A stretch of 64,000 nt of DNA, from assembly GCA_024760905.1 (NCBI GenBank), contig CM045733.1:12180001-12244000 (forward strand), written 5' to 3'. This DNA comes from Plotosus lineatus. Taxonomy: Eukaryota; Chordata; Actinopteri; Siluriformes; Plotosidae. The position numbers were made by a program, and so were the translations under genes. This document shows positions 23,068-35,689 of this stretch, in pieces (the stretch's first letter is position 1; the number at the start of each line of letters is the position of its first letter). A model generated the notes under the pieces. The model did not search any database, was not told the origin of the DNA, and saw only the letters and a list, made by a program, of their open reading frames with translations.

Positions 23068-26000
23068 AAAAAAGAAGATGCTGTCAGGCCTGTGGAAGAC
23101 AAAATGCTTTTGGAGGAATCTAATAAAACAGACAAAACCAGTCAGGAATCCAGCCCCACAAGTCCTTTAGATCTGGCCAAGTTAGAGAATACTGTTCTTC
23201 CAATACTTGAAGCTCAAACAACATCCTCTGAAGATCAGTCACAAAGTGAGTCAGTCAGGCTCACTGAATGCCAACAAGAAGTTTACCCAGAAGTGTCTGC
23301 AGCACTCACCTCAGATGATGACAGACACGTAAATGTTCAAAAAGTAAAGGATGATGCTGAGGGCCCTAAAAAAGAGAGAAAAAAGCTGCTTGCCCCAATG
23401 GAACTGAAACAAAATTTTCTAGAGGACAGTAGTGAAGGAGAGTCTTCGCCTTCGCTATCTGAGCACGAAGACAAACTGGGAGAAGTAAAAGATATAGGAA
23501 GGGACAGTGAAGTGTCAGCAGTAACAGAGATTGTGACAAGAAGTTCTGATGTGAATGTGTCGCCATCTGTTGAGGAAAACCTTACTAAAGGAAAAGTAAG
23601 TGCTCAAGAAAGTAAACCATTAGAAGAAGATGTAAAGAAGAGCATCAAAAAGAATGAGACAAGAAAGGCAAAGCCCCTTGTCAAAAACAGTAGTATTATC
23701 CCTGAGGATGAGCCAGACAGCAAAAGTCTAATTTTTGTGGCTAAAATCGAGGAATTAAGTAAAAGAGAGCAGACCTTTGAAGACAGTGGTGCTGGTATTC
23801 GTCATTTCAAAACGATTGAACTCAACACTGTGGCCACTGTTCGTCAGGCTTCAGATGATGGTGAGCCTGAGAGCCTTACAGATTCCCCTGATGACAGATC
23901 CAGAGGGGAAGGTTCCTCAAGCTTACATGCATCCAGTTTTACTCCAGGCACATCTCCAACCTCACTGTCGTCCCTTGATGAAGACAGTGATAGCAGCAGT
24001 CCAAGCCATATCAAGAGCAGTGGTGAGGGTAAACAGCATAGGAAAGCTAAGCACCGGCAGCCAGGCCAAATGTTGCCCACCATTGAAGATTCATCTGAAG
24101 AAGAAGAGCTGCGTGAGGAAGGAGAGCTTCTAAAGGAACAGGAAAAGCAAAAGAATTCCAGTAAGAAATCAAAGAAAGACAAAGAGGAAATACGGGCGCA
24201 GAGAAGACGAGAACGTCCTAAGACTCCACCAAGCAATCTTTCACCAATTGAAGATGCTTCACCTACAGAGGAGCAGCGGCAGGAAGCAGAGATGGAGGAA
24301 ATCCGTAGATCCTCTTGTTCAGATTTCTCCCCAAGCATGGAATCTGAGCCAGAAGGATTTGAGATCCTTCCAGAAAAGATTGCTGCTGTTCAGAAAGTGT
24401 ATCATCTGCCAACATCCGTCTCTTTGGATTCTCCAACGGATGAACAATATTCTAAAATGAAGTCCACAGTAAAACAACCTTTGCACACTTCATATGACAA
24501 TTATGAAGAAATAATGCTCAAAACAAAATCTCCAACTACAGAAGACATTCCACCTGGAAAAGAGTCTTTATACGGTGGCATGCTAATTGAAGATTACGCC
24601 TATGAATCCCTTGTTGAAGACTCACATGTAGAGAAAGAACCAGATAAAATTTCTGTACCAGAAAAAGCAAGAAAACTTAGATCACCAGATGAAGTCTATG
24701 AAGACATGATGCAGATGAAGAAAGCAATTATGCTTAAAGAGCAACAGCTAAAAGAAGAAAACACAGTTAAAGAACTCCATACAACAGACACGAATGAAGA
24801 TGGTGTCTTTTCGTGTGTCAGGGATACACCTGACATGTCTGACACTCCTTACACAAGACAAGACACCATCTCCACAAGCATTTCTGGCCAATTTGGGAAG
24901 GATGGAAAACCACTGTTGAATGCAGAGGAAGCCTACGAGGAACTTATGAAAAAACAGAAAACAGTCCTGACACCAGGCATCATCCCAACACAAACAGTTC
25001 TTGATTTGAGTGATGGACCACAACAAATAGAAGTTACAGCTTCTAAAGCAACAGAAAATTTACCTCAAAGAAGAATTCTCTCTATACCAGATCTGACAGT
25101 GACACAGTGTTCTTCAGGCGAGGAGGAATCTGGTGAAGAGAGTACTGTAGAGCAAAATCAGGATGAAACTGTTTCGGTTTTTACATCGACATCTACACAT
25201 GATACAGTGACCGAACCAACATCATTTACCGTCAAGTTATCTCAGGAAAGAACAACTGATCCTTCAGCATCAGAACCACCCTTAGAGCCTGTTAGGGATT
25301 CAGTTTCATCAGGAGCAGAATCATCATCACAGCCGGTGCCATCACACGCTCCTATGGTTGAACCTACAGACCAGCCTGAAATTGTAGATTTGTCAAAGTC
25401 TTCAGCCTTAAGTGAAGTTGTTGCTTCATCTACTGACATTTTTAGTATAGTTTCTCGACCAGCTGTTCCAGTTGCATCACCTTTACCCACTGTACCACAA
25501 TACACTCCAACAGTACCTAGTGTAATATCAACTGCCCCACCTGTTCCTCCCAAGCCAGCAGTTCTACGTAGAGGTGTGTCTCAGGAAAAAGCAGATATTC
25601 CTCCTCCCCCTCCCTTACCACCACCAACTCTACCTAAGCCTGCTGTTTATCCCAAAAAGATTCCGCCTCAGGTCCCCCAAAGGACAGTTCCATTTGGTAT
25701 GCAAAGTACAAGTTCAAATGCACAAATACGGCAACCTATGGCACTAAATTACAAGCCACATGTTCCTCCTCCTGTCCCTCCTAAGCCATCCACAATCCCT
25801 GCAGGCCTGACATTCAGTCACAGACCAATGGAGACAGTTAAGCCACCTATAGCCCCAAAGCCAATGTCAAGTGCCCAACAACTTTCTTCCATTTATTCTG
25901 CAGTACAACCAAGTATGCTCCCAACAAGTACTGACAGTGGTGCTTTGAATCTGAGTGCTGCAAATGAGATTAAAACAGGACCTACATCGCCTGTAAAAAC

Positions 26001-27373
26001 GCCTACGTCTCCTAGGTTTGGGAAGTCATTATATGATACGTATGTGGTTATTACACTGCCATCTCAGCCAGGTTCACCCACAGAAGGTGTGATGACCCAA
26101 GTCCAAATGAACTCTGGTCCGTCATCACCGAGCAAACAGTCTCATTTACAATTCAATTTTCAATCACAGCCACAAACACAACTGCCTCTGCAGCCAACTA
26201 GGATACCATTAGCTTTCACCAAAATAACAGAAGCTGTAGAAAGGCACGAAATATGTGATCCAGAAGGGGCCTTTTCAAGCATGAGCCATGTCTTTGAGAC
26301 AGTTTCAGCTTCACAACCCTCATCTGTAATTCCAAATATCGATGTCCATTTGGTAACTGCTGAAGTCCAGACAACGGCAGTGCCTGTCATGCACGGAAAC
26401 ACATCCCCCTTTCCAACTCCAAGAGCCTCAGAAATACCAGAAGTCCCAGGAGATATAAAATCCCAACCAGTACTAGTACAGAATGGACATGCTTATCATT
26501 CTGGAATGATTGTTGATCTGCGTGCTCCAAAGCCAGATGCAGAGATATGTCTGAAAGGTATAGATCTGTCCTCAGAGTCCCAACGACAGTCTATCTTGGC
26601 TGATGGGCGGCAAAAAAGTGCAGTCCAGTCATCTGTAATGAATCTAAGCACTGATACCTCATCAGTGTCTGTGGCAACTGACAGCATGACCATCCTCACA
26701 TGTACAGCCACTATATCATATGTCAACAATAATCTTTCTCATGCCACTTCAATGCCTCTGAAGTTAACAACAGCAAAATCCTTTGAACCTATTTCCCAAA
26801 TTATTTATCGTCCAGTTGACTCTCAGCCAGAAAAACCAATCAATCTTTCCACAACTGTAGGGAAAACACATTCTGTTCCTGTGACAACAGCCCCGGCAAT
26901 TGCAAATAACGGTCCTAGCACAAGTGTTCCACTTCAACTGGAAACATGTCTATCTGGCGCAGTTGACCTCACAACTGTTAAACCAGCACAGACAATGGTG
27001 TCTATAGATGGGTCTTCTTCAGACATGGTTACTGCAGTGATCACTGAGGATGATGGCAAGCCAGTAGACCTGACAGCAGGAAGGCGGGCAGTGTGTTGTG
27101 ACGTAGTATACAAACTTCCATTTGCTGGCAGCTGTGCCTTGCAGCAACCCTCAACTCCATTGCCAGAGGATCGTTTTGGCTACAGGGATGACCACTACCA
27201 ATATGATCGCTCACCCTATGGTATGAGAGCACTTGGTGGAATCAAGCCCTCCATGTCTGACACAAATTTGGCAGAAGCTGGCCTCTTCCTCTATCAGAGT
27301 AAGAATAGGTTTGACTACAATGGGGAAATGGAGGGTGCTGTAGATCTGACATCTGGAAAAATGTCTATAGCAG
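23068..27373 (+). CDS. pclo: piccolo (pclo) giant exon: acidic, polyproline and VDLT region
   Basis: Coding exon of 4,306 nt (1,435 codons plus one base), beginning after cttgcag, only 150 nt past the previous donor, and ending GCAG|GTCAGT. The first part is acidic with many Ser-Glu clusters. Near codons 820-930 are SH3-type polyproline motifs (APPVPPKPAV, PPPPPLPPPTLPKP, VPPPVPPKPS). Short VDLT / PVDLT / LNLS motifs recur towards the end. The last 120 residues hold the block most conserved with mammalian piccolo: PVDLTAGRRAVCCDVVYKLP, then PLPEDRFGYRDDHYQYDRS, KPSMSDTNLAEAG and AVDLTSGK. It joins in phase 1 to the next exon, restoring a Gly codon (G|GT). The piccolo call is firm because this block is diagnostic of the piccolo/bassoon family and the later PDZ and C2 exons exclude bassoon. 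Confidence 0.93.
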
Positions 27374-27717
27374 GTCAGTGTGATGTTCCAAATCGTTCTC
27401 AGAGATTCCATTTTCAGTTACCTTCACTCATTCCCATCTGAGACTTTTTTTTCTGAATTTTCGATTGTGCTCCATGTTTAATTTTTATTTTTGGACTTTG
27501 CATGCTTCTAATTTCTATTTTTTTTTTTTTTACATTTTTATATTGAAGTGTGTGTCTCTGCATGCCAATCTATGGGCTTTGCATTTCCCAGAAGGCTGCA
27601 AAAACATTTGTATTTTAAGGTTTTTTTTTTTTTTTTTTGGGCTTGGCTTTTTGTCTTTACCAAGACTTGCTGTAAATGTGGTGCAGTCTTATTATTTACA
27701 GTATGAACTTTTAACAG

Positions 27718-29264
27718 GTGAAGCTGTGGACTACTCAAGCAAAGCTACTGGGGCATTTACTGGAGTTACCTTCCCCCAATATTCCCAAGCCAGAGTAACT
27801 GCTGCTGTAGGAACTCCCTTTGGAAGTTCTAGTGTTCTGAGATCTTCAAATGGTGTGGTTTACTCCTCTGTATCAGCACCAGTTCCTTCTACATATGCTA
27901 TAACTACTCAACCAGGATCTATTTTCAGTACAACATACAATTCCCTGTCAGGCATGCATACTAGTGACACAATGCCATCATTGTCAAAGCTACAAAATCA
28001 ACCCCTTACAAGATCCCATAGTTTCCTTTCCACTGTCGCTGTGACTACAGCAGAGGAGCAGGATGACATACCTTTAAATCTTGAAATAAGTGTTTCGAAG
28101 AATATTTTCCCCACTGGCCGACCAGAGATTGCTCCAGCGATAACCACAGCAACATCACTAGACTACACAGATGCCTCCCTTGAGGCAATTGCAGCATCAC
28201 TAGAAGCTCTCTCTTCACCCATGATTCCAGGTGATGAAAAGTATCAAATGGAACGTGAGCTCCTTGAAATAGAGAAGATAAAACAGCAACGCCTTGCTGA
28301 GGAACTAGAATGGGAAAGACAAGAAATCCAACGCTTTCGGGAGCAGGAGCAGCTCCTAGTTCAGAAAGAGCTTGAGGAGTTGCAGGCCATGAAGCAGCAG
28401 ATACTGTGTCAACAAGAAGAAGAGAGGCAAGCTCACCTCATGATGCAAAAAGAGACATATGCTCAGCAGCAAGAACAGTTGGAACAGATTCAGAGGCTCC
28501 AAGAGCAGCTCAGGCAGCAATTAGAGGAGCAAAAGTTCAGACAAATGTACCCAGGTGAGATCCAGGAGGAAACGTTTGGTCATATAGTGGGGACAGACAA
28601 AAGAATGGACAGTGGTTGTCAGACTGATGAAGAAGACAATACTGAGAAGACTTACTCTGCAGGAAGAAAAAAGAAGACTACCAAAAAAAGTGTAGACAGT
28701 TGTGTGCAAACCGATGATGAAGACCAAGATGAGTGGGATGTTCCCACTCGTGGTCGACGTATGAGGCCACGAAGTGGTAAATACAATACTGTTGATAGTT
28801 GTGGAGTTTCAGTGCAGGCACTTACAGAGATTTCTGTACAAACAGATTCTTCTGGAACGCTTAGAGGACATACTGTCCAGACAGACACTAGAGTTGATTT
28901 TCCTAACTCTGATAGAACGTCCTCTCCTAAGAGACGTCCTACCCCTTTAGAAATAAGCCAGTCTCCACAACTCAAAGCAGATACCTCCTCTCTACATGTT
29001 TCTCCTGTTCCACCAAAATCCCCCAAAGTCCTGTATTCACCAATATCTCCTTGTATATCCCCTAGTAAGTCCCTTGAGTTTGTTCCATATGAAAAATCAA
29101 GTGGAGACACGAGTCCACAGAAAATCTGTTCTGCAGATCCATCCAAGGGGGTTCCTGGTAGTCCAAGGGCAAAAGTCATGCAGCGGTCATTGTCTGACCC
29201 AAAACCAATGAGTCCTACTTCAGAGGAAAGAGCAACCAACTTCCAATTTTCTGAGGGTTACTCT
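27718..29264 (+). CDS. pclo: piccolo (pclo) exon: Glu/Gln-rich coiled coil
   Basis: Coding exon of 1,547 nt after acceptor ttaacag, starting with two bases that complete a Gly codon and reading GEAVDYSSKATGAF. About residues 175-280 form a long charged coiled coil (ELLEIEKIKQQRLAEELEWE, then REQEQLLVQKELEELQAMKQ and a Gln-rich stretch). In mammalian piccolo the coiled-coil regions bind ELKS/CAST and other scaffolds. Several SCxxQTD-type repeats follow (DSGCQTDEED, DSCVQTDDED, VPTRGRRMRPRSGK), then a Ser-Pro-rich tail. The donor is TACTCT|GTGAGT in phase 0. The open frame runs only six codons past this donor, supporting the boundary. The stretch upstream of the acceptor is also open by chance but is T-rich intron. 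Confidence 0.92.
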
Positions 29265-29666
29265 GTGAGTATATGTTTATAGAATTAATGTTTGAGGATT
29301 GCTTTTCTGATCCTAATTGAATATTCAAGGATGCATCATCATAGTATTTATTATGCTAATATTATGAAATACAAGGGCGGCCTGAAAGATTCATAGGCTG
29401 ACCATGATACCATTAAATTTGACTAAATGGGTTTTATTTTTCAACTTAAATTATATCAGTGTAGCAGTGCTTGAATTCCCTTGGTATAGAAGTCCTCAAG
29501 TTTCATTGCCCTGCCTTTAGTCCAGCTTAGTCAGCCAGTAAACTTTTCAGCCCACTCTCATACATATGTTTAACCACTTAATTACTGCCAGTGCTGTGTG
29601 TTTACTTCCACTGATTTTTACTATTTACTATACTTTTACTAGTTTTACTTTCGTTTGATTTAAATA
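29265..29666 (+). other. pclo intron, nothing recognised
   Basis: Start of the 2.4 kb intron, AT-rich, no repeat or gene signal. Confidence 0.5.
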
Positions 29667-29667
29667 T

Positions 29668-30003
29668 GGGTGGCATGATGGCATAGTGATTAGCACTCCA
29701 AACTAATAACAAGAAGTTGGCCATCTCAGCCAAGTCAGGGCGAGGCCAGGGTACACCCTGGACAGCTCGCCAGGCCATCGCAAGGCCAACACTCACATGA
29801 CCATTCATACTCACACTTGCACCTTGGGGTGATTTGGAACAGCAAATTAACCTACTGTGTATGGTTTTGGACTGTGGGAGGAAACCTACGCAAACGCAGG
29901 GTGAACATACAAACTCCACACAGTAATACCCGAGCTGGGAATCAAACTCAGGACCTTCTTTCTGTAAGGTGGATGTGTTAATCACTATCCCACAATGCTG
30001 CCA
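29668..30003 (-). mobile_element. SINE-B pair in opposite orientation
   Basis: A short plus-strand SINE-B head (ggtggcatgatggcatagtg) runs directly into a nearly complete minus-strand SINE-B copy ending at 30003. Confidence 0.7.
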
Positions 30004-30071
30004 TGTTTTTTTGTTAGTTAGTTAGTTAGTTTGTTTGTTTGTTTGTTTTGTTAGCGTGCTTCTTCCCTGTA

Positions 30072-30760
30072 CAGATGCTCCCCGACTTACGTTTTAGTTA
30101 GGTTTCGGACGGCCGAACGAAACAATTATTATAAACATAACATTGGAAAATAATATCAAATATACCAAATAATATCAACATTATTTTTCAAATAAATTAA
30201 ATTCAAGCAAAATAATTTCAAATAGATAAATTTTAATCAAATTCACTCATCAAATATCAAATACAGTATCAAATATAACCTTTAACATGCTCTATGATGC
30301 GATCTTTCTGCTTCTAAATGGTTCCGATGGTCGACAGAGCCATTTGGAAGAAACGTGCAACATTCACACGTTTTTCACCAGCATTAATTTTCAAGTTTCC
30401 AACGAGATGGCTTGCTACTTTTTCTGATTACTGCTATCACTAGTAGGCTTACGCTTCTGACCAACCATATTTTCTTAGGGTTACAAAAGTCCACAAAATA
30501 GTGTAAACACAAAGATCACAGAGACAACGTATTAACACAAGGGTAACACGCGGTGAACTGGGAAGAAGGAGGGCACGCTCGGTCTGTCGTTTGTAAACAA
30601 TGGACGCAGAATCATGCGGAAGTAGCGTATTACGTCAGCATACTACATAGGTACGTCTCGAACTACAGAGAGCATGGTAAACTCAAATTTTTGCCTTTTT
30701 TTTTTAAACGTAAATTCGAAAAATACGTAAAATGAATGAACGTAAAGCGGGGAGTATCTG
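30072..30760 (-). mobile_element. Tigger/pogo-like element, family TigB, with broken transposase start
   Basis: A 689-bp element bounded by TA (30070-30071 and 30761-30762). Ends cagatgctccccgacttacg and cgtaaagcggggagtatctg form imperfect inverted repeats. The minus strand around 30330-30470 encodes MVGQKRKPTSDSSNQKK, a stop, QAISLET, then in another frame KINAGEKRVNVARFFQMALS and TIGTI. This is a broken CENP-B/Tigger N-terminal helix-turn-helix. Confidence 0.85.
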
Positions 30761-31034
30761 TACCATTAAAAAAAACAAACTCACTCACACAGCACTATAA
30801 AATACTCTTGAGAGTAGATACACTATAGCATTTTTAGAAGCAACTGACCGTGTATCTGCTCTCTACTTAACAATATGCAGAATTTGTTTGAAATTTAAAG
30901 TACAATTCAAACACATTTGCAGTTGCAATCCAAACATATCCTCAATAAAAGCAATTCAAAAATGTTGTTAATACTGTTAAAATTACTTTAAAGATGAAAC
31001 CAGTACAAACCTTAAAGTATATATTAGGCATAAC

Positions 31035-31135
31035 AACCATTAGAGTTGCGGGGAGGCTGCGGTCCATCTCAGATAACTGTACAAGGGCAGAGTACACCCT
31101 GAACAGCTCGCCAGGCCATCACAGGTCAATTGTGT
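31035..31135 (-). mobile_element. SINE-B tail fragment, minus
   Basis: Has the tail signature gagtacaccctgaacagctc read from the plus strand. Confidence 0.6.
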
Positions 31136-31196
31136 ACATTTTTTAAAGTACCGGTGTATTATTTATCCTATTTACTTTTAGTAAGTTTTTAAAAAG

Positions 31197-31490
31197 GCAG
31201 TGGTGGCCTGGTGGTAGGGTGCTGGATTAATGATCTCAAGGTTGGAGGTTGAAGCCAATAACTGGGTTATTAAAGACCGGCCATGTGTCTGACTGTCTGT
31301 GGTGAAAGGTTCTTGTGAAAGAACCATTGCTGACTTTTCATCAAGAGTAGCTGCATAGCTGTCAATTGTGTTTCTGCTCTGCGATGGCCTGGCAAGCCGT
31401 CCAGTGTGTTCTCTGCCCTTGCCCAGAGTCAACTGAGATGTGCACCAGCCTCCCCACAAGTCCTATTAGGATTAAGCGGTTCAAAGATGA
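31197..31490 (+). mobile_element. chimeric SINE: SINE-A head with SINE-B tail
   Basis: Head ggcagtggtggcctggtggt, middle gttattaaagaccggccatg, tail gtgttctctgcccttgccca and tattaggattaagcggttca. Confidence 0.75.
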
Positions 31491-31668
31491 AAGATCTTAA
31501 ATATGCATTACAGTCCACTAATCCAGGCATTACATATAACATATTAGTATTATGTTTATACGAAAATAAATAAAAGTCATATTGTTTTTGCTCAGAGGCA
31601 AAAAAATTGTGTCATTGTGAGATGTTTATACTCTGTAAGCTGATTTTTGATTTTTTGTTGTCCTATAG

Positions 31669-33727
31669 CAGGGTAAAGGATCTCCAAATAGCACTCCAAC
31701 TGGCACACAAAAGAAAGTGAAGCGAACTCTTCCTAATCCACCTTCAGAGGAAGAGGCTGCCAATTCTGGCCAAACAGCATACAGCACTGCTTCTGCCCGT
31801 CGTCGGCTTTGTCGAAGCTCCAACATGGCCAGGGCAAAGATTTTACAGGATATTGACCGTGAACTAGATTTGGTAGAACGGGAATCCTCAAAACTTCGTA
31901 AGAAACAGGCTGAACTAGATGAGGAAGAGAAAGAGATTGATGCGAAACTGCGTTATTTGGAGATGGGCATCAACAGGAGGAAGGATGCTTTGCTTAAAGA
32001 AAGAGAAAAGAGAGAAAGGGCATATCTGCAAAGTGTTGCAGAGGACCGTGACTACATGTCCGACAGTGAAGTGAGCAATATCCGAGAGACAAGAAGAAGT
32101 GATGATGGTGATGAAGTGGGTGGACTTGGACTTGAGAGACCCCACACTGCTCCACAGTCAGAACTAGATGAGTTTGTTCCTCCACAGACTAAATATGAAT
32201 ATGGCAAGTATTCCCAGTACCATTACCCACATTATCAACAGTCTCTGTACCAGACTCAACAGCCCTACCAGTCCCAATCCATCTACTCTTCTGTGCCCTC
32301 GCTCACTGCTTCGCAGCAGCACAGCTACAACCAGATGCTGCTTCTACAGCAAAAAGCAAGACAACAGGCTGCACTTTTGTCTGAACTAGATGCCACCAAA
32401 GTATCCACCAATTATGACAACTCATCATATCTAGGAGGAAAATATGGCAATCATCTTGATTTACATGGTCTGGAAGACCGTGGCGGTAGCATAGCAGGAA
32501 GCCCCATGTCCAATGTGTCTGCGGACTCTTTTTATGCTGACTTAGAACAACATCACCAACCACCAAGAAGTTACCTGCTTCTGGAGGATACATCTGAGCT
32601 AACAAAGGGCACATCTGGTCTCTCATCTACCAGTTATGGAATTGCTGAAAGGGAACTTGCCAAAGCAGAGCGTCTGCTGAGACGTACAGCAGCAGACGTT
32701 GGCACTGATTACCTTGGCAGCTCCTCAAGAATTCATTCCTATGGAAAGACTCAAGATGATGAAGATCCAATGGAAGAACCATATGAGCTGAAACTTCTAA
32801 AGCAGCAATTGAAGCAAGAGTTCAGAAGGAGCACAGGAGGGACTGAGAGCTTAGAACAGTTGGCTAACCTGACACATCACTATAGTACTAGCACAGGAGT
32901 AACTAGTGGAAACTATAGGGGTTTCCCAAAGACAGATAAGTACAGTATAAGTAGATTAACTTTGGAGAAACAGGCAGCGAAACAGCTTCCAACATCCATG
33001 CTTTACCAGAAGCACAAGAGTACAAGCAGCATAGGAAAATACTCCATCCAGGACAGTAGGGCTTTAGACACAGATTATAATTTCTTGGGGTCTAGTGGTG
33101 CCTCACCAAGGTCAAGCAGATTGCTACAGGATGAGATCACTTTTGGGCTTCGTAAAAATATTGCAGAGCAACAGAAGTACTTGGGCTCAACCTTAGGGGT
33201 CAATCTGGCTGGTTCACTTAACTTGGGCCAGAGTCTGAATTTAAGTTCTGGTGTAAGGTCAGCTCTGGGAGAGGACTCTGCTTATCCAAGTGGGAGCCGC
33301 TCAAGGCCTTCCTCTAGGCCGTCCTCTATGTACGGCCTGGATCTGTCAATAAAAAGGGACATCTCAAGCTCCTCCTTGAGGCTTAAATCAGAGGGTGACC
33401 CTTCCTCAGAGACTTCTGCCTATCAGGCGCCATCAGGTAGGACAAAGCCTACCAGCTTGCCTCTTGGTCAGGGTGGGCGTGGGCGAATTCCAATTGTGGC
33501 ACAAAACTCTGAGGAAGAGAGCCCGTTGAGTCCGGTGGGTCAGCCGATGGGTATGGCACGGGCATCAGCTGGTCCGCTCCCGCCTATATCCGCCGACTCC
33601 CGTGACCAGTTTGGGTCATGTCTCTCTCTTCAGGAACCCCAGCAGCAGCATCTCAGGGAGGATCCTACCAGAGGACGCAGCTATATGCTCATAGATGACC
33701 TGCAAGGCACAATGTCTGATAGTGAAG
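31669..33727 (+). CDS. pclo: piccolo (pclo) exon: conserved coiled coil and Ser/Tyr-rich region
   Basis: Coding exon of 2,059 nt. The acceptor is a tandem tatag/cag pair; using the first AG gives [20 protein letters not shown] in phase 0. Around residues 45-125 lies a coiled coil conserved in piccolo and bassoon ([40 protein letters not shown], then [19 protein letters not shown]). Tyr/Gln-rich and Ser-rich sequence follows, with [20 protein letters not shown] and [14 protein letters not shown] at the end. The donor is GAAG|GTAATT, leaving one base (phase 1). Retention of the following intron would add about 40 codons to a stop at 33850-33852. Confidence 0.92.
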
Positions 33728-34440
33728 GTAATTCTTATCGTCTTCTGCTAGGATTCCAGATCCTTTCTATTTGCTTCAGTTTTCTTTGGCTGCCATTTGC
33801 TCTTTCTTCTCCTGAATATGACATAAAAATCTTTGTAAAATGCCTTCATTAATCAGTTGACTGTGGTGCGAAGAACAATATAAAACTCTCCGTGTTCTTG
33901 CTTGTTGTTGTTGTTTTTTTATGATTTTATTAATTTACTATTTTTTCCCTTTGGTTATATGTGAATGTTTAATATTTTATATGTTTGCTGTTTGTCTTTT
34001 TCATTCCATATATTGTGTATATGAGATTATATGAATATGTTCCATTTAATTTGCTTGTACGTACTTGAAAAAAATGCATGACTTGTATGTGTGTGATTCA
34101 AAGAGGATTTGTTTTTTAGCCTAACATGTTCTGTGAGTTATAAACTATAAAGTATATTAATCTAATTATTTTTCGAAGAAAAAAATAACAATTATCTCAT
34201 AGGCAGCAAATGCTGCAGTGTAATTGTAACTGAAATATTAAGAAATAAGATTTTAAAGTGTGGATGTACTGCCCCATTTGGCCATAGCTACCTGTTACTT
34301 GTGATTAATTTTATATCGACAGTATGATTTCAGGATAACTCTGAGTCTCGCAGATAATATTAAAACAAATAAATGGCTGATTACATAATAAAGTAAAGAA
34401 ATGAGCACCAAATGAAAGCAATACACACCAGCAACAATAT
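33728..34440 (+). other. pclo intron, nothing recognised
   Basis: AT-rich intronic sequence with no repeat or exon signal I can name. Confidence 0.5.
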
Positions 34441-34447
34441 TTTTTTA

Positions 34448-34702
34448 TTATTCATTCATTTTCTAAACCTCCTAATCCTATTAGAGTCTTTTGGACCCTG
34501 CTGCCCATCTCAGCCAATTCTTGCCGAAGGCAGAGTACACCCTGAATGGCTTGCCGGGCCATTGCAGTGCCAACACACATACGACCATTCGCACTGATAT
34601 CTAGGGGCAATTTGGAATGATAAACCATTAATAGAGGGGCTTGAACCCCCAATCTAGGGATGAGTAATCCAGTACTCTACCACCGGCCCACCACTGCCCA
34701 TA
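34448..34702 (-). mobile_element. chimeric SINE: SINE-B body joined to a SINE-A head, minus
   Basis: The left part is the SINE-B tail and middle (gtacaccctgaatggcttgc; aggggcaatttggaatgata). At about 34640 it switches to the SINE-A head (ggcttgaacccccaatctag; ccggcccaccactgccca). Confidence 0.68.
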
Positions 34703-34755
34703 GTAGTCGTAGCGGTGGTGGAAAAATAAAAATTATATGCGAATATGACAAAAAT

Positions 34756-34907
34756 CAGGGATCCCAGATTCCGCTATTTAGCGGATTTCCGATATTTTTT
34801 CAGCTTCAGGGTCCTTGCGGCCCCATTGACCCCTAGTTGAAATATTTCATTTCCTCTATTTCTGAACTTGTTTCCTCTATTTTTTCTAAACCTTGCTGGG
34901 ATCCCTG
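34756..34907. mobile_element. 152-bp MITE with 12-bp perfect inverted repeats
   Basis: Begins cagggatcccag and ends ctgggatccctg. There is no coding content. Superfamily uncertain, possibly hAT; a clear target duplication is not visible because both flanks are A-rich. Confidence 0.6.
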
Positions 34908-34926
34908 AAAAATATGTACAAAGAAT

Positions 34927-34927
<1 letters not shown>

Positions 34928-34974
<47 letters not shown>
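34928..34974. repeat. (CA)n microsatellite
   Basis: About 46 nt of CA repeats. Confidence 0.95.
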
Positions 34975-34975
<1 letters not shown>

Positions 34976-35689
34976 GATCCCACATTTTTAAGTAATAATT
35001 TTTTTAAAAGGTGTGCAAATAATAATATATAAAAAACATTTTGGATGAAGTTTCATGTGTGCATATAATAATGTGATCATTTTTAGGTTCTTTTATTTAA
35101 TTTGGAAATGTGGGAGGTATTTTTGGGTCACTCTGTATATCTTTAGTCATCTTGTTTCATTTGTTGGCCTTTAATTTTGGTAATTTTAATTATATTATTA
35201 AATAATTGAACCTTTTTTATTAAATTGTATTTAGGTTAGCAGTCATTTTTAAAGAAAATATGGATATTATACAACATTGAAAACAGTCCTCTCAGTGATT
35301 TTCGTTGTAATGTTCTGAGGTTATTTTCACCGAATGTTTGATTGCATGCATCTCTTGTGCTCTCAGAGTAATAAATAAATACATTGCATGTACTGTCCTG
35401 TTGCTTGGGAATAAACATTCTTGCTTGCTTGCATGAGGGTTTACACACTTCTGCATGCCCTGCTTTTCTTTCCATATACAGTATTTCTTTCTGTTTAAAC
35501 TGTGAATAATATAACATACACAAAATACGACACCAATGCTTACATTGTTTATAAATTAATATTGTCTCTGCTCAGTGATTCTGTACATTTTAATTTCATT
35601 TCATTTTTATGGTCGCCACACATTTAATACCATATGATGAACACATCATATGTTCCATTTGGAAGTAAATGCATTTGCCTTGGTTACAG
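34975..35689 (+). other. pclo intron before the cassette exon
   Basis: AT-rich, non-repetitive-looking sequence; the last bases form the acceptor of the 69-nt exon. A tttttgggtcactctgta motif near 35130 resembles a mariner terminus. Confidence 0.45.

Noticed and set aside
27465..27717. Upstream extension of the third large exon (MCSMFNFYFWTL...)
   Set aside because: Poly-T-rich intron that happens to be open. A good donor at 27373 and acceptor at 27717 give the conserved junction AG-EAVDYSS.
28555..28561. Possible donor gtgaga inside the coiled-coil exon
   Set aside because: The frame continues with conserved piccolo sequence beyond it (DSGCQTDEED and VPTRGRRMRPRS), so it is not needed.
23366..29239. 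Minus-strand open frames opposite the large pclo exons
   Set aside because: They are antisense shadows of a strongly supported plus-strand coding sequence and show no domain of their own.
33728..33852. Alternative C terminus by reading past the donor at 33727
   Set aside because: The hydrophobic read-through looks like intron and a strong donor plus a well-matched downstream exon explain the structure; kept only as possible intron retention.
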